A stretch of DNA of 46,629 nucleotides from Prevotella sp. (GCA_016284635.1 JAEEPF010000006.1:1-46629), one strand, 5' to 3'. Numbered from the stretch's first letter, positions 22,875-30,996 are shown. The notes: a model not told the origin generated them from the letters alone. Numbers and translations: made by a program.

Positions 22875-23846
22875 TTGTTGGATAATATACTGATCACTTC
22901 GGCAGGCAAGCGGGTGGTGCTGGTGCAGATATTCCAGCGCACTTTGCGGGAGATGGGACTCGATGCGAAGGTCTACACGGCAGATATGCGTCCCGGGATG
23001 GCTCCTGCCGGCATCGTTTCCGACGGGTGTATATCCGTACCCCGTTGTACGGCCGACAACTATATAGACTGCCTCCTTGACATCTGTCAGGAGAAGCAAA
23101 TCGGTGTCATCATCCCGACGATTGACACAGAGCTGTTAGTGCTGGCTGAGAACCATCAGCGCTTTAAGGAGCAAGGTGTACGGCTGGCTGTTCCTGACGA
23201 GGAGTTCATCAGGACCTGCCGTGACAAACGCCAGACGAAGGACTTTTTCTTGAAGGCAGGCATTGCCGTGCCGAAGTCTGTGGATAAGGAGCATCCCGTA
23301 TTCCCGATGTTCGCCAAGCCCTATGACGGTTCTTTGAGTACGAACATCCACATCATCCGGAGCGCGGAGGATCTGACGCATGATATCCTCAACGATCCGA
23401 AGCTGATCTTTATGGAGTACATCGACCGTCAGGAGTATAAGGAGTTCACGGTCGATATGTATTATGGCTTAGATGGTTGTGTGAAGGGCATTGTCCCTCG
23501 TGAGCGGATAGAGATCCGTGCAGGGGAGATCAACAAAGGCATCACCCGTAAGAACGGGATTGTCAGTTTCCTGCGCCAACGGCTGGGTGTCCTGAAAGGT
23601 GTCCGTGGCTGTATCTGCCTCCAGTTGTTTTTCCGTGAGAGTGATGGCGATGTGAAGGGCATAGAGATCAACCCGCGTTTTGGCGGTGGTTTCCCGCTCT
23701 CCTATTATGCCAAGGCAAACTATGCGGAATATCTGATTCGTGAGTATCTTCTTGGCGAGACTGTGGATTATTCCGATGCGTGGCTCGACCGTACGTTGAT
23801 GCTGCGCTATGATAATGACATCATCGTCTATGACGCAGAAGAGTAG
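22875..23846 (+). CDS. ATP-grasp ligase of the polysaccharide operon
   Basis: A 323-residue ATP-grasp protein resembling the carbamoyl-phosphate-synthase-like branch: N-terminal Rossmann part ILITSAGKRVVLVQIFQ with D-x-R-P-G-M-AP, GVIIPTIDTELLVLAEN, then FPMFAKPYDGSLSTNIHII for the ATP-binding loop, FMEYIDRQEYKEFTVDMY, and GIEINPRFGGGFPLSYYAKANY, whose E-I-N-P-R holds the Mg-binding residues. Such genes sit next to HAD and DegT genes in many Bacteroidales polysaccharide loci. A reasonable inference is that it joins an amino acid or another acid to the amino group formed by the aminotransferase at 24489; no substrate is proven. The first usable codon is TTG 22875; there is no ATG near the conserved start. 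Its end overlaps the HAD gene by 17 nt. Confidence 0.8.
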   Translation: MLDNILITSAGKRVVLVQIFQRTLREMGLDAKVYTADMRPGMAPAGIVSDGCISVPRCTADNYIDCLLDICQEKQIGVIIPTIDTELLVLAENHQRFKEQGVRLAVPDEEFIRTCRDKRQTKDFFLKAGIAVPKSVDKEHPVFPMFAKPYDGSLSTNIHIIRSAEDLTHDILNDPKLIFMEYIDRQEYKEFTVDMYYGLDGCVKGIVPRERIEIRAGEINKGITRKNGIVSFLRQRLGVLKGVRGCICLQLFFRESDGDVKGIEINPRFGGGFPLSYYAKANYAEYLIREYLLGETVDYSDAWLDRTLMLRYDNDIIVYDAEE

Positions 23847-24489
23847 GGTAGTGGTCTTCGACCTCGACGATACGCTGTATAAGGAGCAGGACTATCTGCT
23901 GTCCGCCTATCGTGAGATAGCCGCCAAGATAGAATCGCGCTATGGACTTGAAGGGGTATTTGATCGGATGCACAAATGGTGGCAGGAGGGCGAGAACGTG
24001 TTTCAACGGTTGATTGATACGTACACGTTGGATATTACCATCAACGACTTGTTGGCCATCTACCGTTCGCACGTCCCCGCTATTCGTCTTGACGAGGAAA
24101 CGAGACACTTGTTGGATGATCTGCACCAGCATGCAGTTCTGGGGCTCATTACCGACGGACGGAGTCTCACCCAGCGGCATAAGATAGAGGCATTGGGACT
24201 GTCTGCCTACATGGACGACGCGGATATCCTCATCTCTGATGAGACAGGCTTTGAGAAACCCTCAGAGGAGCCTTTCCGGCATTTCATGGAGCGCTATCCC
24301 TCGTGTACCTATTATTATATAGGAGACAATCCCGCCAAGGATTTCGTGGCCCCTAACCATTTAGGCTGGACATCCATCTGTCTGCTCGACGATGGTCGGA
24401 ACATACATAAGGAGTCAGGAGTCAGGAGTCAGGAGTGTGGAGTGAGGACGGTGGAATGTATATCTGAAATAGAAAACAACATTATATAA
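23830..24489 (+). CDS. HAD-superfamily hydrolase with repeat-encoded tail
   Basis: A 219-residue HAD enzyme. Motif I is VVVFDLDDTLYKE with nucleophile Asp11 and acid Asp13; motif II LGLITDGRS; motif III lysine in ETGFEKPSEEPF; motif IV YYIGDNPAKDF. A helical cap lies between motifs I and II. It is probably a phosphatase acting in the same branch as the ATP-grasp and aminotransferase genes with which it overlaps (17 nt upstream, TAATG downstream). From residue about 194 to the end (KESGVRSQECGVRTVECISEIENNII described in parts) the sequence is outside the HAD fold; its first half is encoded by a GGAGTCA repeat at 24410-24440. The start is ATG 23830; the frame is open further up inside the previous gene. 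Confidence 0.85.
   Translation: MTQKSRVVVFDLDDTLYKEQDYLLSAYREIAAKIESRYGLEGVFDRMHKWWQEGENVFQRLIDTYTLDITINDLLAIYRSHVPAIRLDEETRHLLDDLHQHAVLGLITDGRSLTQRHKIEALGLSAYMDDADILISDETGFEKPSEEPFRHFMERYPSCTYYYIGDNPAKDFVAPNHLGWTSICLLDDGRNIHKESGVRSQECGVRTVECISEIENNII
24410..24440 (+). repeat. GGAGTCA tandem repeat at the C-terminus of the HAD protein
   Basis: AGGAGTCAGGAGTCAGGAGTC followed by AGGAGTGTGGAG. It is in frame, read as ESGVRSQECGV, and adds a tail beyond the last HAD motif. Confidence 0.78.
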
Positions 24490-25757
24490 TGTCAAATAGA
24501 ATTTTTTTGTGTCTGGCCCACATGAGTGAGGCCGGATGGGAACAAAAGTATATCCAGGAGGCGTTCGACACGAACTGGGTCGTTCCCCTCGGACCCAATG
24601 TCAATGGTTTTGAGGAAGACCTGAAGCAGTATGTCGGGCGACTGTCTGACGGTACGACTGCGGTCTCCAAGGAGATTGTTGCCCTTTCTTCTGGTACGGC
24701 AGCCGTCCATCTTGGCCTGTTGGCTTGTGGCGTAGGACCGGGCGACGAGGTGCTGGTGCAGAGTTTCACCTTCTGTGCCTCCACCCATCCGATCAAATAT
24801 CTGGGAGCCACACCGGTTCTGATCGACTCCGAGCCAGACACCTGGAACATGGATCCCCAGCTGCTCGAACAGGCCATTCAGGATCGTATTGCCAAGACAG
24901 GGCGTAAGCCTAAAGTTATCGTGCCAGTCTATCTCTATGGCATGCCTGCCAAGATCGATGAGATCCTGGCCATTGCTGCCCGTTATGACATCCCCGTGGT
25001 GGAGGATGCGGCAGAGGGCTTCGGATCTAGGTATAAGGGGCGTGTCGTCGGTACCTTCGGACGTTATGGCATCCTGTCGTTCAATGGCAACAAGATGATC
25101 ACGACCTCTGGCGGAGGTGCGCTTATCTGTCCCGATACGGAAGCCCGCAACCGTGTGATGTGGTATGCCACCCAGGCCCGTGAGGCTTATCCTTACTACC
25201 ATCATGAGGCGGTGGGCTACAACTATCGCCTGAGTAACATCTGTGCCGGTATCGGACGTGGACAGATGCACGTCGTTGATGAGCATATCGCCCATCATCG
25301 TCATATCGCCGCCATGTATCGTGATGCCTTTGCCCATGTCGACGGCATCACCTTCCACGACGAGCCGCAGGAGATGCAGTCGAACTTTTGGCTGAGCACC
25401 ATCCTGTTGAGTGAAAAGTTAAAAGTGAAAGGTGAAGAGCATGCTTATGAGCAACCTGTCAGAGGTGCCGTTGGTGGCGCTGCAGCACAGGTTCATGGCG
25501 GAGGCCCGGTGCATACGGACTGTGAACCGAACCGGAATGTTGAGGCCATGCGTGTAGTGCTCGATCAGGCTGGCATCGAGTCGCGTCCTCTTTGGAAGCC
25601 CATGCACCGTCAGCCTGTCTATCACGATGCGCCTGCCTATATCAACGGCATCAGTGAGGATCTCTTCCACAGAGGCCTCTGCCTCCCCTCTGGTCCAATG
25701 GTATCCGATGCCGACGTCGAGCGTATCATCACCACCATCCTCTCCGCCATCAGGTAA
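24489..25757 (+). CDS. DegT/DnrJ/EryC1-family sugar aminotransferase (PglE-like)
   Basis: A 422-residue PLP enzyme of the sugar aminotransferase family: HMSEAGWEQKYIQEAFDTNWVVPLG, LSSGTAAVHLGLLACGVGPGDEV, FTFCASTHPIKYLGATPVLID, VVEDAAEGFGSRYKG, and the PLP-lysine motif SFNGNKMITTSGGG with Lys202. It would aminate the 4-keto-6-deoxy sugar made by the dehydratase at 25800 to a UDP-4-amino-4,6-dideoxy sugar. Residues about 308-347 are an unusual insertion (SEKLKVKGEEHAYE, then a Gly/Ala-rich stretch) between SNFWLSTILL and NVEAMRVVLDQAGIESRPLWKPMH, where relatives have only a short loop. The first part is encoded by an AAAAGT/GTGAAAGG repeat. The start ATG 24489 shares a base with the previous stop. 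Confidence 0.87.
   Translation: MSNRIFLCLAHMSEAGWEQKYIQEAFDTNWVVPLGPNVNGFEEDLKQYVGRLSDGTTAVSKEIVALSSGTAAVHLGLLACGVGPGDEVLVQSFTFCASTHPIKYLGATPVLIDSEPDTWNMDPQLLEQAIQDRIAKTGRKPKVIVPVYLYGMPAKIDEILAIAARYDIPVVEDAAEGFGSRYKGRVVGTFGRYGILSFNGNKMITTSGGGALICPDTEARNRVMWYATQAREAYPYYHHEAVGYNYRLSNICAGIGRGQMHVVDEHIAHHRHIAAMYRDAFAHVDGITFHDEPQEMQSNFWLSTILLSEKLKVKGEEHAYEQPVRGAVGGAAAQVHGGGPVHTDCEPNRNVEAMRVVLDQAGIESRPLWKPMHRQPVYHDAPAYINGISEDLFHRGLCLPSGPMVSDADVERIITTILSAIR
25409..25439 (+). repeat. AGTGAAAAGTTAAAAGTGAAAGG tract in frame in the aminotransferase
   Basis: Degenerate units of AGTGAAA/AGTTAAA/GGTGAAG are translated as SEKLKVKGEE at a surface-loop position. The tract resembles those at 3221-3250 (start of mnmA) and 40391-40457. 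Confidence 0.55.
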
Positions 25758-25760
25758 TCA

Positions 25761-25795
25761 TAAAGTTTAAAGTTCAAAGTTCAAAGTTTAAAGTA
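25761..25795. repeat. AAAGTTCAAAGTTC tandem repeat, intergenic copy
   Basis: About five 7-bp units AAAGTTC/AAAGTTT fill the 42-nt gap before the dehydratase ATG at 25800. The same repeat, also preceded by ATCATAAAGTT, is in frame at 41862-41894. Confidence 0.75.
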
Positions 25796-25799
25796 TAAC

Positions 25800-27827
25800 A
25801 TGAATTTCTTCCGTAAACTGGCAAACTGGTATTTCCGTCGGAATTCTCTGCCTTATTGGAGCATCTTTGTGCTCGACATGCTCATCCTGTTGTTCTCAGG
25901 ATTCCTCAGCTTCTGGATCTTCAGCAGCTGGACGGAATTGACTACTAGCACGGCGAAACTTTTGGCGTCGCTGTCTGTCTATGTGGCCTTGAGTGTCTTT
26001 GGCATCCGTTATTTCCACACGTATGCCGGCATCGTGCGCTACTCATCGTTCATCGACCTGATGCGTGTGGCATACGCCAACATGCTGTCACTGGTGCTGG
26101 CCTTGGGTGTCCACTACTTCATGTTCTCTGTCCCCAACCAGTATTTTGAGCCGATGACAGGCCGTCAGATTGTCCTGATGTACGTCATTGCCACCTTGAT
26201 CATGTGGAGTATGCGTGTGCTGGTGAAGACGGTCTACGATGTGTCCACAGCCGACAATAGTGCGCTTCGTGTGTTGGTCTATGGCGCCCAGAGCGGTGGC
26301 GTCGGACTGGCAGAGAGCATCCGCACCCAGACGCCCCGTCGTTTCATCCTGAAGGGTTTCATCTCCCACAACCGCCGTCTGCGTCACAACGAACTCGTGG
26401 GTGAGAAAGTGTTCACGATGGAAGACGACTTGCGCAAGGTGGTCGAAGACTATCACATCGGAGCCGTGCTGGTGTCGCCCTATCGCACGAACGACTTCCG
26501 AAAGAACCAGGATCTGCAGGACCTGCTCATCGGCATGGGCGTGAAGATCTTCATGGCTCAGAATGCCATCGAGGTGGACAGCTATATGCAGGACGGGAAG
26601 ACGGGCGATGATGACGACAGGACGGAGTTCCAGGATATCCAGCTGAAGGAGGTCTCGGTTGAAGACCTGCTGCCGCGTGCGGAGATCAAGGTCGACATGA
26701 AGTCGATTGGTGAGCTGCTCAGCGGCCGTCGTGTGCTTATCACGGGCTCTGCAGGCTCCATCGGCTCAGAGATGGTGCGTCAGATTGCCACGTGCAAGCC
26801 GGCATCGATGATGCTGATCGACCAGGCTGAGACGCCCCAGCACGACCTGCGGCTGATGATGGCCAAGGAGTATCCTAATATCGATGCGCACGTCGTGGTT
26901 ACCACCGTCTGCAGCAAGTCGCGCATGGATGCCATCTTCAGCCAGTTCCGCCCTGAATACGTGTTCCATGCTGCCGCCTACAAGCATGTGCCGATGATGG
27001 AGGACAATCCCTCGGAGGCCGTTCTGAACAATGTTTACGGCACGAAGATCATTGCCGACCTCTCCGTGAAGTACGGCGTCCGCAAGTTTGTGATGGTGTC
27101 GACGGACAAGGCCGTCAATCCCACCAATGTCATGGGCTGCTCCAAGCGCATCTGTGAGATCTACGTCCAGACCCTCGACCGCGCCATCAAGACTACACAG
27201 TACGGCGGCCCCGGGCTCCACCTCCCTACCGACTTCAAACCGGTCACGCAGTTTGTCACCACCCGCTTCGGCAACGTGCTGGGTTCCAACGGCTCCGTCA
27301 TCCCGCTCTTCCGTGAGCAGATCCGCAACGGCGGCCCCGTCACTGTCACCCACCCGGACATCATCCGCTATTTCATGCTCATCCCCGAGGCCTGTAAGCT
27401 GGTGCTGGAGGCTGGAACGAAGGGCAACGGCGGCGAGATCTTCGTCTTCGACATGGGGCGTCCCGTCAGGATTGCCGATCTGGCCAAGCGCATGATCAAC
27501 CTCTCTGGAGCGAAGAATGTGAAGATAGAATACACGGGCCTGCGCGAGGGCGAGAAGCTCTTTGAGGAGGTGCTCAACGACAAGGAGACCACCAAGCCCA
27601 CCTTCCACAAGAAGATCCGTATCGCTGAGGTGCGCCAGTACGACTACGACCAGGTCTGCCAGGAGATCGACGACCTGATTGCCATCTCCAAGCAATACAA
27701 CGATATGGAGACTGTGCGCAAGATGAAGCAGATGGTGCCGGAGTACAAGTCGAACAACTCCGTGTACGAGGAACTCGACCTGCCTACGAACACGGTAGTG
27801 TCGAAACGTGTTGCAGAAATGTCGTGA
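25800..27827 (+). CDS. Membrane-bound UDP-GlcNAc 4,6-dehydratase, PglF/WbpM/CapD type
   Basis: A 675-residue protein. Four hydrophobic segments lie in residues 20-150 (SIFVLDMLILLFSGFLSFWIF, LLASLSVYVALSVFGI, ANMLSLVLALGVHYFMFSV, IVLMYVIATLIMW). A first Rossmann-like region is at 155-260 (LRVLVYGAQSGGVGLAESI). The catalytic SDR domain has RVLITGSAGSIGSEMVRQI (NAD loop at 315-324), HAAAYKHVPMMEDNPSEAVLNNV, VSTDKAVNPTNVMGCSKR, and RFGNVLGSNGSVIPLF. The active site reads S-M-K rather than S-Y-K, as in WbpM and PglF. It makes UDP-2-acetamido-2,6-dideoxy-4-keto-glucose for the aminotransferase at 24489. It is the last gene before a strong terminator. Its second half is visibly richer in GC and C-ending codons than the glycosyltransferase core of the operon. 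Confidence 0.92.
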   Translation: MNFFRKLANWYFRRNSLPYWSIFVLDMLILLFSGFLSFWIFSSWTELTTSTAKLLASLSVYVALSVFGIRYFHTYAGIVRYSSFIDLMRVAYANMLSLVLALGVHYFMFSVPNQYFEPMTGRQIVLMYVIATLIMWSMRVLVKTVYDVSTADNSALRVLVYGAQSGGVGLAESIRTQTPRRFILKGFISHNRRLRHNELVGEKVFTMEDDLRKVVEDYHIGAVLVSPYRTNDFRKNQDLQDLLIGMGVKIFMAQNAIEVDSYMQDGKTGDDDDRTEFQDIQLKEVSVEDLLPRAEIKVDMKSIGELLSGRRVLITGSAGSIGSEMVRQIATCKPASMMLIDQAETPQHDLRLMMAKEYPNIDAHVVVTTVCSKSRMDAIFSQFRPEYVFHAAAYKHVPMMEDNPSEAVLNNVYGTKIIADLSVKYGVRKFVMVSTDKAVNPTNVMGCSKRICEIYVQTLDRAIKTTQYGGPGLHLPTDFKPVTQFVTTRFGNVLGSNGSVIPLFREQIRNGGPVTVTHPDIIRYFMLIPEACKLVLEAGTKGNGGEIFVFDMGRPVRIADLAKRMINLSGAKNVKIEYTGLREGEKLFEEVLNDKETTKPTFHKKIRIAEVRQYDYDQVCQEIDDLIAISKQYNDMETVRKMKQMVPEYKSNNSVYEELDLPTNTVVSKRVAEMS

Positions 27828-27854
27828 GATATTTATATAGGAATCGTTTTTTGT

Positions 27855-27891
27855 AATTCCCCGTCAGGCTTCCTGGCGGGGAATTTTTTTT
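27855..27891 (+). terminator. Intrinsic terminator of the polysaccharide operon
   Basis: AATTCCCCGTCAGG (27855-27868), loop CTT, CCTGGCGGGGAATT (27872-27885) with one G-U pair, running into eight T (27884-27891). It lies 28 nt after the dehydratase stop. The AATT ends and the A-rich other side would also let it stop transcription coming from the convergent GH97 gene. Confidence 0.88.
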
Positions 27892-27951
27892 GCAGTATGG
27901 AAATCAAAATACTTTACAAGATTTTGAATATGCGTGGGAAATTGAAGAAAA

Positions 27952-29994
27952 CTATTGGATGATTATTCCGCCGTTGGGCTGGATGGTGACCTTCGCACGG
28001 CCTTTCTTGTCGATCTTTAGGGTGGTGACCGTCGGTGAGCCGTCTTTTCCGTCGACGTAGTAGCGGAGGGTCTCGCCGGGGGCGAACATCGGCAGGTCGA
28101 GGGTGAGTGTCAGGGGCTCTTTGAGGGCGTTGAGTCCTGCGACGTGCCAATGGCCTTCGGTGTCCTTACGGGCGAGGATGACGTAGCGGCCGGGATAGCC
28201 GTCGATGAATCGCGTCTCTTCCCAGGTGGTGGGAAGGCCGCGGAGGTAGTCCAGTTCGAACTCAGGCAGTTCGTCGAGGTTGTTCGGCTGGAGGGCGACG
28301 CACTGCACGGAGGTCTGCATGATGAGTCCCGAGGCGAGTTCGAAGATGTCGGTGGTCTTTCGGGTGTGACGGCTCTTGTTGTCCTTCGAGATGTACTTGT
28401 TGAGGATGATGCCGCCCCAGTCCATCGAGGCTGTGGCATTGCGGCAGAAGGGGTGGAGGGTGAGGTCGAAGCCTTCGCGGAAGGTAGCCTCCTCGCCAAA
28501 GAACAGGTTCTCGCTGGCCAGCACCGCCTCAGAGGCTACGAAGTTGGGATACATCCGCTCCCAGCCGCGAGGCACGGTGCAGCCGTGGAATACGACCTGC
28601 AGTCCGTGGCGGTTGGCGTCGCTGAGGATGTCCTCATAGAGCCGCATGGTCTCCTGCTTGTCGCCTCCGAAGAAGTCCACCTTGATGCCCTTGACACCGA
28701 TGGACTGGAGCCACGTCATTTCCCGCTCACGGGCGATGGCTGTCGACATGCAGTTGCGTGGGGTCTGTGGGGCATCGTTCCAGAAGCCGTTGCTGTTATA
28801 CCATAATAAGAGGTGTACGCCCTTCGACTGGGCATATTTCGAGAGTTCCTCGATGCGGTCGCGGCCGATCTGCGTGTCCCACCAGTTATCCACGAGGCAG
28901 TATTCGAAGCCCATGGCAGAGGCGAGGTCGATGAACTTCACCTGGTCGTCGTAGTTGACGGATGTGTCTTGCCAGATGAGCCAGCTCCAGGTGTAGCGGC
29001 CTGGCTTGTAGTCGGTAGAGGGCTCGTAGAGGGGCTCGACGAGGTCGTAGCTGATGGTGGTCTCTGCGATGGGCTTGAGTGAAGAGCCGAGGGTGATGGT
29101 GCGCCAGGGAGTCTCACCGGGCAGGGGGATGGCGGCGAAGTCGGTACCATAGCCGTTGTTCTCGCCGGCATCGGGGTAGGCGACGGTGTAGCCTGTGCCA
29201 GGCTGATAGTCAGAGAGATGGCTGCCACAGTAATTTGAACCAACGCCAGTCTCGGAGACGAGGGCCCAAGCGTCGGACCTCACACTGGGGACAGACCCCC
29301 TGTAATTCGCTTTGCTACTCACAGTGGGGTCAGTCCCCATTGTGAGGTGGAAGAGGGCGGGGAAGATGTAGCCGTGATTGTACTGCGAGGGAGTGTCCAT
29401 CGGAGCATCGGCAGAGTAGCCTTCCTCGTAGCTGGGCTTGGTCTGTTCCCAGCCAGACTCAGGACCGATCTGCGGAGAGATGAAGGTGGTAGTGCCGTCG
29501 GGGAAGTTGAAGCTGCTGAGTTCGCTCTTGATGCGCAGGCGCTTAGGCTCTTTACCCTGCCACTTCTGACGGGGGATGGCGTAGCGGAAGGCGATGTCGT
29601 TATTGCTCACCTGGAAGATGATGCTGAAGCGCTGTTGGTCTTTGTTCTCAATGTCGATGACGGCCTTCGTGGCCTTGTAGGCATGAGAAGAGGCCTTGGT
29701 GCCGCGCATTTGGTAAGCGTTGCTTACAATGGACAATTGAGAATTGACAATGGATAATTCCCGCGTCAGGTCACCGATGCTGGTCTTCAGGCCGAGGGCC
29801 GAAGGGAGGAGCATCTCCTGGCCGTTGAGACTGGCAGAGTAGTAGAGGCGTCCGCCGGCATCGCTGACTGTCACCTGCAGACTGCTGTCGGGTGACGAAA
29901 TGATAACGTCACCAGCCCAAGCAGATAAAGGTAAAAAAGTAAAAAGGTGAAAGAGTAAAAAGGTGAAACTCTTACCAATAATATTATTACTCAT
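27952..29994 (-). CDS. Glycoside hydrolase family 97 (SusB-like alpha-glycosidase)
   Basis: A 680-residue secreted enzyme of normal GH97 length. The N-terminal beta-sandwich starts at about 28 (DVIISSPDSSLQVTVSDAGGRLYY). The barrel has YTWSWLIWQDTSVNYDDQVKFIDLASAMGFEYCLVDNWWD, LLLWYNSNGFWN, GVKGIKVDFFGGDKQETM and VVFHGCTVPRGWERMYPNFVASEAV (all named in parts); the Asp in VDFF matches the nucleophile expected of the retaining (alpha-galactosidase-like) branch, a tentative point. It ends in a beta-domain. Three repeat elements are in frame: the hydrophobic core of the signal peptide (FTFLLFHLFTFLPLSAWA) from a CCTTTTTA repeat; SIVNSQLSIVSN (residues 78-90) from an ACAATGGACAATTG repeat; and residues 216-239 from an inverted repeat. 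It is preceded by nagB on the same strand. Confidence 0.9.
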   Translation of the reverse strand: MSNNIIGKSFTFLLFHLFTFLPLSAWAGDVIISSPDSSLQVTVSDAGGRLYYSASLNGQEMLLPSALGLKTSIGDLTRELSIVNSQLSIVSNAYQMRGTKASSHAYKATKAVIDIENKDQQRFSIIFQVSNNDIAFRYAIPRQKWQGKEPKRLRIKSELSSFNFPDGTTTFISPQIGPESGWEQTKPSYEEGYSADAPMDTPSQYNHGYIFPALFHLTMGTDPTVSSKANYRGSVPSVRSDAWALVSETGVGSNYCGSHLSDYQPGTGYTVAYPDAGENNGYGTDFAAIPLPGETPWRTITLGSSLKPIAETTISYDLVEPLYEPSTDYKPGRYTWSWLIWQDTSVNYDDQVKFIDLASAMGFEYCLVDNWWDTQIGRDRIEELSKYAQSKGVHLLLWYNSNGFWNDAPQTPRNCMSTAIAREREMTWLQSIGVKGIKVDFFGGDKQETMRLYEDILSDANRHGLQVVFHGCTVPRGWERMYPNFVASEAVLASENLFFGEEATFREGFDLTLHPFCRNATASMDWGGIILNKYISKDNKSRHTRKTTDIFELASGLIMQTSVQCVALQPNNLDELPEFELDYLRGLPTTWEETRFIDGYPGRYVILARKDTEGHWHVAGLNALKEPLTLTLDLPMFAPGETLRYYVDGKDGSPTVTTLKIDKKGRAKVTIQPNGGIIIQ
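29278..29347. repeat. 22-bp inverted repeat in frame inside GH97
   Basis: Arms 29278-29299 and 29326-29347 (outer CCTCACA, inner ACCCC) are reverse complements with two mismatches around a 26-nt loop. It is translated as TMGTDPTVSSKANYRGSVPS plus flanks, a stretch lying between HL and the conserved WALVSETG strand. A smaller relative may lie at 923-949. Confidence 0.75.
29725..29760. repeat. ACAATGGACAATTGAGAATTG tract in frame inside GH97
   Basis: Degenerate units of (C)AATGGA, CAATTGA and GAATTGACAATGGATAATT. It is read as SIVNSQLSIVSN in GH97, between TREL and AYQMRG. It has the low-complexity style of the other families. Confidence 0.6.
29925..29970. repeat. CCTTTTTA repeat coding for the GH97 signal-peptide core
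   Basis: In the sense (minus) direction about five TTTTTACC/TTTCACC units give SFTFLLFHLFTFLPLS. The same repeat is non-coding at 227-266 and 40391-40457 and coding at 39064-39101. Confidence 0.82.
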
Positions 29995-30010
29995 AGACAG
30001 AAAAAATTAA

Positions 30011-30117
30011 ACAACGGATTTCACGAATTACACGGATTTAAAGGCTGATCAGACCACCCCTCACCCCTCCTACTCAGGAGGGGAAATAAAATCCGTTTAA
30101 TCCGTGAAATCCGTTGT
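30011..30117. repeat. Nested repeat: ACAACGGATTTCACG inverted repeat with a CAGACCACC hairpin in its loop
   Basis: Outer arms 30011-30039 and 30089-30117 match at 27 of 29 positions. Inside is copy 5 of the hairpin element: CAGACCACCCCTCA, then CCCCTCCT (30064-30071), loop ACTC, AGGAGGGG (30076-30083). The element fills the gap between nagB and GH97. No T-tract follows the hairpin in the transcribed direction, so it is not a classical terminator. Confidence 0.82.
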
Positions 30118-30136
30118 CGTTAATAAAAATATGTAA

Positions 30137-30931
30137 TTACAGCAGCTGATCCTGCTCGATGTCCTTGAAGTACTTGTAGGTGCTGACCTTCAGTTCGTCG
30201 GCAGCCTCCTCATCGCAGACGATGATGCCGTGGGCATGCATCTGCAGGGCGCTGATGGTCCACATGTGGTTGATGCTTCCCTCGATGGCTGCCTGCAGGG
30301 CACGGGCCTTCAGGTGACCATTAGCCAGAATCATCACCTCGCGGGCGTCCATCACGGTGCCGACACCTACCGTCAGGGCATGGGCAGGCACGTTCTCGGG
30401 TCTGCCACCGAAGAAACGGCTGTTGGCGATGCGGGTGTCAGTGGTGAGGGTCTTCATGCGGGTACGGCTCTGGAGTGAAGAGCCGGGCTCGTTGAAGGCG
30501 ATGTGACCATCGGGGCCGATACCTCCGATGAACAGGTCGATGCCACCAGCTTCTTCGATCATGGCCTCATATTTGGCGCACTCCTCGTTCAGGTCGGGGG
30601 CGTTACCGTTCAGGATGTGGATGTTCTCCTTCGGACAGTCAATGTGGTCGAAGAGGTTACGGGCCATGAAGGCGTGGTAGCTCTCGGGATGGGTCTCGGG
30701 CAGGCCGACATACTCATCCATGTTGAAGGTGATGACGTTCTTGAACGACACCTTACCGGCACGGTTGGCCTCGACGAGGGCATTGTACATGCCAACGGGA
30801 GAGGAACCTGTGGGAAGACCCAGGACGAACTTGTGATCGGGTGTAGGATTGAACTTGTTGATACGCTCAATGACGTGGTTGGCTGCCCACTGGGACAGCT
30901 TCTGATAGTCTGACTGAATAATTACTCTCAT
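30137..30931 (-). CDS. nagB: Glucosamine-6-phosphate deaminase NagB
   Basis: A protein of about 264 residues beginning [17 protein letters not shown], the standard NagB start; a longer frame from a TTG at 30970 would begin inside the promoter and is less likely. Motifs: [15 protein letters not shown] (phosphate site), [20 protein letters not shown] with the catalytic Asp and Glu, [16 protein letters not shown], and [23 protein letters not shown] with the catalytic His. It converts GlcN-6-P to Fru-6-P and ammonia in the cytoplasm. It lies upstream of GH97 on the same strand with a 142-nt spacer filled by a nested repeat, so co-transcription is possible but uncertain. Confidence 0.93.
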   Translation of the reverse strand: MRVIIQSDYQKLSQWAANHVIERINKFNPTPDHKFVLGLPTGSSPVGMYNALVEANRAGKVSFKNVITFNMDEYVGLPETHPESYHAFMARNLFDHIDCPKENIHILNGNAPDLNEECAKYEAMIEEAGGIDLFIGGIGPDGHIAFNEPGSSLQSRTRMKTLTTDTRIANSRFFGGRPENVPAHALTVGVGTVMDAREVMILANGHLKARALQAAIEGSINHMWTISALQMHAHGIIVCDEEAADELKVSTYKYFKDIEQDQLL

Positions 30932-30967
30932 AATGCTATTGTTTTGTTTGGTTCGTAAAAACTGCTG

Positions 30968-30975
30968 CAAAAATA
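30968..30975 (-). promoter_or_regulatory. Probable -7 element of the nagB promoter
   Basis: TATTTTTG on the minus strand, about 37 nt before the nagB ATG, matches TAnnTTTG. There is no clear TTTG at the -33 position, which is occupied by the CACGGATTAA repeat. Confidence 0.45.
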
Positions 30976-30996
30976 CAAGGAAAATTTTTTTTTAGG

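Noticed and set aside
26766..27695. A 309-codon frame antisense to the PglF-like dehydratase
   Set aside because: It is an artefact of the GC-rich, C-ending codon use of the dehydratase; it is rich in D, V, H and L with no fold signature.
30064..30083. The GC-rich hairpin between nagB and GH97 as an intrinsic terminator
   Set aside because: No T-tract follows it on the transcribed strand, and the same hairpin lies inside several open reading frames, so termination cannot be its general role.
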